Origin: Actinomycetota bacterium
Lineage (GTDB): Bacteria > Actinomycetota > Actinomycetes > S36-B12 > CAIYMF01
Length of the DNA stretch: 64,000 nt
Direction of reading: 5' to 3'
NCBI GenBank assembly: GCA_020161245.1
Contig: JAIUOK010000005.1
Location: 60,255-124,254 of the forward strand
Under the pieces are notes generated by a model. It was not told where the DNA came from, made no database searches, and saw only the letters and a program-made list of their open reading frames with translations. Position 1 is the first letter of the stretch, and the number at the start of each line of letters is the position of its first letter. Of this stretch, positions 57,817 to 64,000 are shown one piece after another. The position numbers and the translations under genes were made by a program.

Positions 57817-59346
57817 ATGGATTTCCGCTCCGAGACCTACCCCGCGCCGCCCGGCGTGACGGTGAGCCTCGTCGAGCACACCTTCCACGGGATCGTCTCG
57901 CAGCTGGCGTCGGAGCTGGCGATGGAGGCGCTGGCGGAGATGCTCGGCCGTGCGCCGCGGTGGTCGGACTTCGCCGTGGTCGAGACCTGCCGCAAGGCCG
58001 ACCTCGAGCCGGCCGGGCAGCTCATGCTCATGACGGTCGGGGAGCGCCTCACCCGGTTCCTCGCCGCCGAGACGATGGGCCAGGTCGTCGACTACGTCGG
58101 CGCGGCGGAGAACCCCGACTACCGCCGCGACCAGGTCGCGGCCCAGGAGGTCGGCCACGCCACCGGCCGCACCCCCGGCTCGTCGGACTACCGGATCGCG
58201 TTCTACCGCCGTCTGGTCCAGGAGTTCCCCGACTTCCCCGTCGCCCTGCGCGCCGGGGAGGTCTCCCTGGCCCACTGCCAGATCCTCGACGAGGAGACCC
58301 GCGACACCGACGACCCCGTCGCGCTGCGCAAGATCGCCCACCACGCGCTGCTCGCCGCGGCGAGCCAGCCCGCCGGCCCGTTCCGCCGCACCGTGCGCAC
58401 CCTGGTCAAGCGCTACGACGCCGACGCCGCCGCGCGGCGCCGCCGCGCCCAGCGGCGTCGCGACGTCCGGTTCACCGACCACGGCGACGGCCTCACCACC
58501 ATGCAGCTCACCGGCCGCACCGAGGAGATGGCCGCCGTCCGCAGCCGTCTCGACGAGGGCGCCCGCCAGCTGCAGGACGCCGACAAGGCCGCCCACGAGA
58601 AGGCCGTCGCCGACGCGGGAGCTGCCGGGATCGAGCCGCCGAAGCACGAGCGGCTCACCTCCGGCCAGGCCCGCAGCGACGCCGCCGTCGCCCTGCTCAT
58701 CGGCACCGTCGACGCCACCGGCACCGTCGTCTACCACCCGCGGTCGGCGATGCGCGTCTGCCTCGAGCTGGTGATGGACGTCGCCACCCTCGAGGGCCGC
58801 CGCGACGGCGTCGCCCGCCTCGGCGAGGAGACCATCAGCGCCGCCACCGCCCGCGAGCTCCTCGACCTCGCCGAGTCGGTCCGCCCCGTCACCGTCGACG
58901 CCATGGGCGCCATGCTCGACTACGGCACCGAGGTCTACCTCCCCGGCCGGCAGCGCCGCCACGTCGCCCGCCGCGACCGGTACACCTGCCGCGCCTGCGG
59001 CCGCCGCGCCACCCGCGGCGAGATGGACCACATCATCGAGTTCCTCGCCGGCGGCCCCACCGCGTCCTGGAACTGCCAATGGCTCTGCCCCCGCTGCCAC
59101 CGGCTCAAGACCGACGGACTCCTCCACGTCGAGGGCCGCGCCGACGCCGACCTCGTCCTCACCACCCCCTCCGGCCTCGTGCTCGTCTCCCTGCCACCGC
59201 CCTACCTCGAGGACCCCGAACGCGACGTCCACCGATGGGGCCACCAACCACCCATCGGCTTCAAGGTCACCCCCCGACCCTGGGCATCACCGACCTCAGA
59301 CGACGCCGCGCCCGACGACGAAGGCCGCGACACCCCGCCCTTCTAG
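57817..59346 (+). CDS. DUF222 / HNH endonuclease domain protein (13E12 type)
   Basis: A 509-residue protein. An N-terminal DUF222 domain (about 20-330) is followed by an HNH nuclease domain at about 380-430: CRACGRRATRGEMDHIIEFLAGGPTASWNCQWLCPRCHRLKTDG, with the two CxxC pairs, DH and N all present. The tail is Pro/Asp-rich. This is the 13E12-repeat family of mycobacteria, dispersed and often multi-copy in actinobacteria, with no firmly established role. ATG 57817 follows GAGGAC, and a perfect SOS box lies 13 bases upstream, so DNA-damage induction is very likely. The local sequence before it is notably less GC-rich than the gene. Confidence 0.93.
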   Translation: MDFRSETYPAPPGVTVSLVEHTFHGIVSQLASELAMEALAEMLGRAPRWSDFAVVETCRKADLEPAGQLMLMTVGERLTRFLAAETMGQVVDYVGAAENPDYRRDQVAAQEVGHATGRTPGSSDYRIAFYRRLVQEFPDFPVALRAGEVSLAHCQILDEETRDTDDPVALRKIAHHALLAAASQPAGPFRRTVRTLVKRYDADAAARRRRAQRRRDVRFTDHGDGLTTMQLTGRTEEMAAVRSRLDEGARQLQDADKAAHEKAVADAGAAGIEPPKHERLTSGQARSDAAVALLIGTVDATGTVVYHPRSAMRVCLELVMDVATLEGRRDGVARLGEETISAATARELLDLAESVRPVTVDAMGAMLDYGTEVYLPGRQRRHVARRDRYTCRACGRRATRGEMDHIIEFLAGGPTASWNCQWLCPRCHRLKTDGLLHVEGRADADLVLTTPSGLVLVSLPPPYLEDPERDVHRWGHQPPIGFKVTPRPWASPTSDDAAPDDEGRDTPPF

Positions 59347-59512
59347 CGGCCCCGCCCCGACGCCCGACCCCCACCCGGGAGAGGGCCTCGAGGCATGTCC
59401 GGGCTCCCAGGTCTACGCCGCCCCCAACGGCACTCTCCGAACGCGCGGCGCTCGGTCACGCGCGGGCCGTGGACGGATGCCGCGGGCTGGGGCTGCGCCT
59501 AGGGTGGCTCGC

Positions 59513-59914
59513 ATGGAGCAGCAGGCGAACGTGCACGGCGAGCCCCTCGAGGTCTGCAGCCTCGAGCCGCTCACCGGCTTCTACCGCGACGGATTCGCCA
59601 CGACCGGCCCGGACGACGTCGGGTCGCACACGGTGTGCACCGTCGTGACAGCGGAGTTCCTCGAGCACCAGCGCTCGATCGGCAACGACCTCTCGACGCC
59701 GATGCCGCAGTACGGCTTCCCCGGCCTCGAGCCCGGCGACCGCTGGGCGGTGTGCGCACCGCGCTGGCAGCAGTCCTACGACGCCGGCATCAAAGCCCCG
59801 GTGGTGCTGCGGGCGACCAACATCGCGGCGCTCGACCACGTGGCCCTCGACGCTCTGCAGGAGTGCTCGGCCGACTCCCCGGACGACGCATCCTCGCTGT
59901 TCGACCTCGACTGA
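59513..59914 (+). CDS. DUF2237 family protein
   Basis: A 133-residue soluble protein with the DUF2237 pattern: NVHGEPLEVCSLEPLTGFYRDGFATTGPDDVGSHTVCTVVTAEFL, GNDLSTPMPQYGFPGLEPGDRWAVCAPRW and PVVLRATNIAALDHVALDAL. The family is widespread and of unknown function. One expected Cys (after FYRDG) is phenylalanine here. Start ATG 59513 is supported by AGGGTGG. Confidence 0.9.
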   Translation: MEQQANVHGEPLEVCSLEPLTGFYRDGFATTGPDDVGSHTVCTVVTAEFLEHQRSIGNDLSTPMPQYGFPGLEPGDRWAVCAPRWQQSYDAGIKAPVVLRATNIAALDHVALDALQECSADSPDDASSLFDLD

Positions 59915-60096
59915 GGGGCCGCGCAGTCTCCGTCACCGCTCGTCCCTGCATCGGGGGACGGAGTCTCCGGTAACCGGAGACAGGCCTCGCCCTGGCTCCG
60001 GAACGACGCCTACCGTCGTAGGACGGCTGCTGCCAGGCACGGGGCGACTCCGCTCCGACGCTGCGGCGGGCAGGCGTGGAGGGGCAGGAGGCTGAC

Positions 60097-60426
60097 GTGG
60101 TCGAGGGCAGCACGGAGGACAACGGTCCGGCGTTCGAGGCGAGCCTGTCGGGCGACCTCGACCTCGTGCGGCGCGACGAGCTCGAGGCTCTCGTGACCGC
60201 CTTCGACTCCAGCGGCTCCCCTGTGGCCGTCATCGACGTGCGCGACGTCCCGTTCGTCGACAGCATCGGCATCAAGGTGATGCTCGACCTCGTCGAGGTG
60301 GCCCAGCGCCGCAGCGGCGAGGTCGTGCTCGTCGAGCCGCAGCGCCAGGTGCTGCGGGTCCTGCAGATCACCGGCGTCCGCCGCATGGTGCGCGTCGAGC
60401 ACGACGCCGAGAGCGACGCCGTCTAG
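60097..60426 (+). CDS. STAS-domain protein (anti-sigma factor antagonist-like), second copy
   Basis: A 109-residue single STAS domain: AFEASLSGDLDLVRRDELEALV, VIDVRDVPFVDSIGIKVMLDLVEVAQRRSGEVVLVEPQRQVLRVLQITGV. The phosphorylation loop FVDSIGIKVM has Ile where phosphorylated members have serine, so control by an anti-sigma kinase in the usual way is unlikely. GTG 60097 was chosen because GGAGG lies five bases upstream; GTG 60076 has none. It converges on the next gene with a CTAG stop overlap. Confidence 0.83.
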   Translation: MVEGSTEDNGPAFEASLSGDLDLVRRDELEALVTAFDSSGSPVAVIDVRDVPFVDSIGIKVMLDLVEVAQRRSGEVVLVEPQRQVLRVLQITGVRRMVRVEHDAESDAV

Positions 60427-62009
60427 CTCGCTCGTCCCGCCCCGGCAGCGACGTCGGCGGCCCCTCCTGGGCGGAACGGGTCGAGCAGCTCCTCGAGGAG
60501 CGCGTACTGCTCCTGAGCCAGCAGCGAGTCGGAGAACAGCAGGCCGACGTCGTCGATCACGCGTGGCTCGATCGCCAGCGCCGCACGCATCTCCGCCCGC
60601 GCGTCCTCGTCATGGCCGAGCTGCGCCAGCGCGAGGGCGCGGCAGAGCGGGCCGAACACGCCGCTGCCGGCATCGGCGATGCTCGCCTCCGCCAGGGCCG
60701 CTGCCGGATCGCGTGCGAGCAGCCGCTCGAGGGCGAGGTTCACGTGCTGGTACCCAGGATGCAGCGGGTTGAGCTCGAAGGAACGACGCATGAGCGACGA
60801 TCCCGTCGGCCAGTCGCCGCTGAACGCGATGAGGGCTCCAGCACTGAACAGCGTCGAGGGGTGGGCGGGAGCCAGGTCCGCTGCGCGCGCGGCATGCAGG
60901 CGCGCGAGGTCGAACTGCCGGCGCTCCGCGGCCACGACGGCGAGACCGAGGTACGCGAGCGGGGACCGCGGGTCGATCTGCAGCGCCCGGCGCGAGGAGC
61001 TCTCGGCGGACCGCAGATCCGCGTCGGCGTCCTGCGAAGCGCCGTAGCGGACGCAGACGCCGAGGATGAAGCCGTGCATGGCCAGCACGTCCGCGGCCGT
61101 CGACCCCGCCGCGAGTGCCTCGTCCAGCGCGATCCGTGCCTCCTGGACCGACGCCCCGATCCCCGAGGCGATGTGCCGGTAGAACGCCAGCCGCCCTGCC
61201 GCCTCGACGTCGGGCCGATCGGCCGGCGCAGTCGCCTCCAGCCGGCGGGCCATGACGCCCACGTAGTCGCCGAGCTGCGCCGCGATGGCCGACGCCCAGG
61301 TGTCGAGAGCGGCGAGACCGCGCGCCGACGCGGGGTCGACGGTCTCGGCGACCGACCAGACCACCGTCCCGTCGCGGCCGTCGGACAGGAGCAGCGCCAC
61401 CGACGGCGGGCCGTCGAGGTCGACGGCGCCCTGCAGCACGAACCGCACTCCGAGCGCGCGGGCCACCTCGCCGGGCTCGGCCCGATGACGACGGGAGGGC
61501 CCGACGACACGCAGGCCGGGGAACTCCGCGAGCTGGCGAGCGAGCACGGTCGCCATGAGATCGCCACGGCTCTCGTCGCCGGTGGTGTCGAACCGCACCA
61601 CCGCGACCGACGCGTCGGCGGGCACCTCGGGCCCCTGGCCAGGTACATGCCGACGGATGGTCACGACGTAGCCGCCGGGCGGGACGTCGATCCGCACGGG
61701 GTCGTCGACGCCTTCGCCCTCGTAGTACGCGGCGAGGCTCCGGCGCACCCGCGTGCCGCGCACCCGCACCGTGGCGTCGTCCCGGCCATCGAAGTGGTCG
61801 CCCCGGCCGAGCGCGCGCCGCGCCACCGTGCGCTCGCTGAGCTGCTCGGCACGGCCGGCCAGGGTCTCGCTGGTGACGTAGGCGAGGAAGTCCCGCGAGC
61901 GCGGCGAGCGCGCGAAGGCGTCGCTGGCGAGCACCCGCTGCAGCGCCGCCACGACCTCGGCCGGGGCGACGTCGTCGCCGTGCGGCGACGACCCGACCTG
62001 CGCGACCAT
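60423..62009 (-). CDS. Adenylate-cyclase-type winged-helix regulator with TPR repeats
   Basis: A 528-residue protein. Residues about 20-130 match the DNA-binding-like domain often found before 'adenylate cyclase' TPR proteins: VLASDAFARSPRSRDFLAYVTSETLAGRAEQLSERTVARRALGRGDHFDGRDDATVRVRGTRVRRSLAAYYE. A FlgO-like middle domain follows (VVRFDTTGDESRGDLMATVLARQLAEFPGLRVVG; VLQGAVDLDG), then TPR-like helical repeats (ALQIDPRSPLAYLGLAVVAAERRQFDLARLHAARAADLAPAHPS). No cyclase catalytic domain is present, so it is probably a regulator. Start ATG 62009 has GGAGGAG upstream. Confidence 0.83.
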   Translation of the reverse strand: MVAQVGSSPHGDDVAPAEVVAALQRVLASDAFARSPRSRDFLAYVTSETLAGRAEQLSERTVARRALGRGDHFDGRDDATVRVRGTRVRRSLAAYYEGEGVDDPVRIDVPPGGYVVTIRRHVPGQGPEVPADASVAVVRFDTTGDESRGDLMATVLARQLAEFPGLRVVGPSRRHRAEPGEVARALGVRFVLQGAVDLDGPPSVALLLSDGRDGTVVWSVAETVDPASARGLAALDTWASAIAAQLGDYVGVMARRLEATAPADRPDVEAAGRLAFYRHIASGIGASVQEARIALDEALAAGSTAADVLAMHGFILGVCVRYGASQDADADLRSAESSSRRALQIDPRSPLAYLGLAVVAAERRQFDLARLHAARAADLAPAHPSTLFSAGALIAFSGDWPTGSSLMRRSFELNPLHPGYQHVNLALERLLARDPAAALAEASIADAGSGVFGPLCRALALAQLGHDEDARAEMRAALAIEPRVIDDVGLLFSDSLLAQEQYALLEELLDPFRPGGAADVAAGAGRAS

Positions 62010-62134
62010 CGGCTCCTCCGGACGCGCCGCCGGAGAACCCGGCACAGCGCGGTGCGTCGAGCCTAGGCGAGCCGTGTCCGGCCGCCATCGGAGCCACCCC
62101 GTGCGTAGGGTCCTCCCGAACGGGAGGGGACGCC

Positions 62135-63157
62135 ATGGGCTGGATCAGCAGGACCGCCGTCGTGGCCGGGGTCGTCGCGGCAGCTGCCGCCGCGCCCTCG
62201 GTGCTCCGTCAGCGACGGGCGCTGCAGGACGTCGACCCGGGGTTCCGGGCGCCGCTGGCGTACCTGCCGCTGTCGTTCGGGCCGACGACGACGCGCGTCA
62301 TGCGCTCGCTCCCGTCACGCCCGGCCGCACCGGTGGCCGGGGTGACGATCGACGTCGTGACGGTCCCGGGCGACGGCGGGCAGCCGCCGGTCGAGGTCCG
62401 CGTGTACACCCCGCACCGACGCTCGTCGGACGGCGCCCTGCTGTGGATTCACGGCGGCGGCTACATCGTCGGGTCGGCCGCCGAGGACGATCCGGCCGCC
62501 GGGGGGATGGCTGCACGCCTGGGCATCGTCGTGGTCAGCGTCGAGTACCGGCTCGCGCCGGAGCACCCGTTCCCGGCCGCGCACGACGACTGCCTCACGG
62601 CACTCCGCTGGCTGCACGCGCAGGCCGCCGAGCTCGGCGTCGACCCCGCCCGCATCGCCGTGGGCGGCGAGAGCGCCGGCGGTGGCCTCGCGGCGGCCCT
62701 GGTGCTGCGGGCGCACGACGAGAGCATCCCCGTCTGCTTCCAGTACCTGATCTACCCCATGCTCGACGACCGCACGGTGCAGCGCGCCGAGGCCGACGGC
62801 GCATGGCACGTGATCTGGAGCCCGCCGTCCAACCGCTACGGCTGGGCCTCCTATCTCGGCCACGAGCCGGGGACCCGGGACGCGTCGCCCTACGCCGTGC
62901 CGGCCCGCCGCGCATCGCTGGCGGGGCTGCCGCCCGCGTGGATCGGTGTCGGCAGCGCCGACCTGTTCGCCGCCGAGGACATCGACTACGCCGCACGGCT
63001 CGAGGCCGCAGGCGTAGCGTGCGAACTGGTCGTGGTGCCCGGGATGTACCACGCGGCCCAGCGGTTCGCGCCGGGCTATGCCCCATCCGTGGACTTCGAG
63101 GTCAGCGGGGAGGACGCGCTGGCCCGCGCGCTGCGAACGGGCCGCGCCGCCGTCTGA
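62135..63157 (+). CDS. Alpha/beta hydrolase, HSL (hormone-sensitive lipase) family
   Basis: A 340-residue esterase-like protein with an N-terminal hydrophobic anchor or signal (VVAGVVAAAAAAPSVL). The oxyanion motif is LLWIHGGGYIVGS, the nucleophile elbow VGGESAGGGLAAA, and the late Asp/His are in ADLFAAEDIDYAARLEAAG and VPGMYHAAQRF. All catalytic residues are present. It probably cleaves short-chain esters; the natural substrate is unknown. Start ATG 62135 follows AACGGGAGGGG. It is divergent from the TPR regulator, which may control it. Confidence 0.92.
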   Translation: MGWISRTAVVAGVVAAAAAAPSVLRQRRALQDVDPGFRAPLAYLPLSFGPTTTRVMRSLPSRPAAPVAGVTIDVVTVPGDGGQPPVEVRVYTPHRRSSDGALLWIHGGGYIVGSAAEDDPAAGGMAARLGIVVVSVEYRLAPEHPFPAAHDDCLTALRWLHAQAAELGVDPARIAVGGESAGGGLAAALVLRAHDESIPVCFQYLIYPMLDDRTVQRAEADGAWHVIWSPPSNRYGWASYLGHEPGTRDASPYAVPARRASLAGLPPAWIGVGSADLFAAEDIDYAARLEAAGVACELVVVPGMYHAAQRFAPGYAPSVDFEVSGEDALARALRTGRAAV

Positions 63158-63203
63158 TCGTCGTGGGCTTGTCCCCGGCGTGTGCATCGCTACGCTCGCG
63201 GAC

Positions 63204-63557
63204 GTGCACCGCATCTTCGCCACCGCCGTCGCCGACGTGTACCCGCACTACGTCGCCAAGGTCGAGAAGAAGGAGCGCAGCCGCGAGGACGTCGACCGCG
63301 TCATCTGCTGGCTCACCGGCTACGACGAGGCGGGCCTGCGCCGCACCCTCGACACCGAGGTCGACCTCGAGACCTTCTTCGCCGAGGCGCCGGCGATGAA
63401 CCCCAGCGCCTCCCTCATCACCGGCAGCATCTGCGGCATCCGGGTCGAGGACGTCGAGGACCCGCTCATGCAGAAGATCCGCTGGATGGACAAGCTCGTC
63501 GACGAGGTCGCCCGCGGCAAGAAGATGCAGACCGTCCTCCGTGGCTCGGACGCCTGA
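63204..63557 (+). CDS. DUF2200 family protein
   Basis: A 117-residue protein matching DUF2200 (HRIFATAVADVYPHYVAKVEKKERSREDVDRVICWLTGYDEAGLRRTL; FFAEAPAMNPSASLITGSICGIRVEDVEDPLMQKIRWMDKLVDEVARGK). The family is small, cytoplasmic and of unknown function. GTG 63204 is used because homologues start at this HRIF motif. Confidence 0.9.
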   Translation: MHRIFATAVADVYPHYVAKVEKKERSREDVDRVICWLTGYDEAGLRRTLDTEVDLETFFAEAPAMNPSASLITGSICGIRVEDVEDPLMQKIRWMDKLVDEVARGKKMQTVLRGSDA

Positions 63558-63682
63558 CCCCGGAGACCCCGGGCACGCCGGACCCGGACTCCCGAACCCG
63601 CCGGTACGAGATCTGGCGCCGACCCGCTCCGGCGGGTGAGGATGGGGCAGACCGTCACCGACGCCGGACCCCAGGAGCACCG

Positions 63683-64000
63683 ATGACCAACCTCGCGACG
63701 AACCTCACGACGACCGCCGGCGAGCTGCCCGAGCAGGACGCACTGCGCGTCAACGGGCAGGGGGTCACCTACGCCCAGCTGCACGGCATGGCCGCCAAGG
63801 TGGCGGGGACGTTGCGCGAGAACGGCATCCAGCCCGGAGATCGCGTGGCCGTCATCCTCCCCAACGTGCCGGCCTTCCCCGTCGTGTACTGGGGCATCCT
63901 CCTGGCCGGGGGCATCGTCGTGCCGATGAACCCGCTGCTCAAGGCCGGCGAGATCGACTACTTCTTCACCGACTCCGGCGCCAAGATCGCCTTCGTCTGG
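63683..64000 (+). CDS. AMP-binding acyl-CoA synthetase, partial (C-terminus outside window)
   Basis: The first 106 residues of an ANL-superfamily adenylating enzyme: LTTTAGELPEQDALRVNGQGVTYAQLHGMAAKVAGTL, then PGDRVAVILPNVPAFPVVYWGILLAGGIVVPMNPLLKAGEIDYFFTDSGAKIAFVW. The AMP-binding P-loop and later motifs are beyond the edge. It is probably a fatty-acid or aryl CoA ligase. Start ATG 63683 has CAGGAG upstream. Confidence 0.88.
   Translation, partial: MTNLATNLTTTAGELPEQDALRVNGQGVTYAQLHGMAAKVAGTLRENGIQPGDRVAVILPNVPAFPVVYWGILLAGGIVVPMNPLLKAGEIDYFFTDSGAKIAFVW

Noticed and set aside
59477..59512. Upstream start for the DUF2237 gene
   Set aside because: ATG 59513 has AGGGTGG upstream and matches the usual N-terminus of the family.

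Overview
The window is chromosomal DNA from a very GC-rich actinobacterium. The signs are frequent GTG (and at least one TTG) starts, strong G/C at third codon positions, many 4-base ATGA/GTGA overlaps between consecutive genes, a DUF222/HNH protein of the 13E12 type, and a consensus actinobacterial LexA (SOS) box. A member of the Nocardioidaceae or a nearby family is plausible, but the sequence alone does not settle it. There is no rRNA operon, CRISPR array, recognisable insertion sequence or prophage.

Layout. 1-11.0 kb is the edge of a cell-surface polysaccharide region: a partial APH-like kinase, a flippase with a methyltransferase-like tail, a nucleotidyltransferase/thymidylate-kinase-like fusion, two paralogous secreted PKD proteins, a GT2 glycosyltransferase and a secreted beta-helix protein. 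11.3-20.4 kb is mostly housekeeping: a DUF4337-like membrane protein, a sugar porter, a coupled DUF6421-SDR-threonine aldolase operon, a STAS protein, a TauE/SafE permease with a MarR regulator, and a divergent F420-reductase-like gene with two visible operator-like repeats. 20.4-21.4 kb is a gene-free kilobase holding a tandem 110-bp repeat and a long hairpin.

21.4-29.4 kb is the most remarkable part. It is a tightly coupled seven-gene operon built round an amino acid:[carrier protein] ligase, a seryl-tRNA-synthetase relative that loads a carrier protein instead of tRNA. The genes are a phosphopantetheinyl transferase, carrier protein, acyl-CoA-dehydrogenase-like flavoenzyme, the ligase, DUF1839, a beta-mannosidase-like GH2 protein, and a tandem alpha/beta hydrolase with non-serine nucleophile positions. 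It looks like an aminoacyl-thioester pathway making or modifying an unknown, probably glycosylated, product.

29.4-40 kb has a CBS protein, a CAT-anticodon tRNA, a 1546-residue secreted ASH/HYDIN-repeat protein, a NarL-type two-component system and a secreted M6 metalloprotease. 40-49.7 kb has a GNAT protein, a GGDEF-EAL protein, a YihY/BrkB protein, tRNA-Asn, a VOC protein, a frameshifted winged-helix gene, dnaG with a conserved partner, and a FUSC-DoxX pair. 49.7-64 kb has a secreted subtilase, an ABC-2 exporter, a class V aminotransferase, a methyltransferase, a SUFU-domain protein, the SOS-box DUF222-HNH gene, a DUF2237 protein, a second STAS protein, a cyclase-type TPR regulator, an HSL-type esterase, a DUF2200 protein and the start of an acyl-CoA synthetase.

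Across the window, several unrelated families of palindromic intergenic repeats sit at gene ends: three copies of a 52-bp palindrome, three copies of a repeat containing ATGGGGACCCCTCA, and several single large hairpins. One of the 52-bp copies supplies the last codons and the stop of the final gene of the carrier-protein operon.
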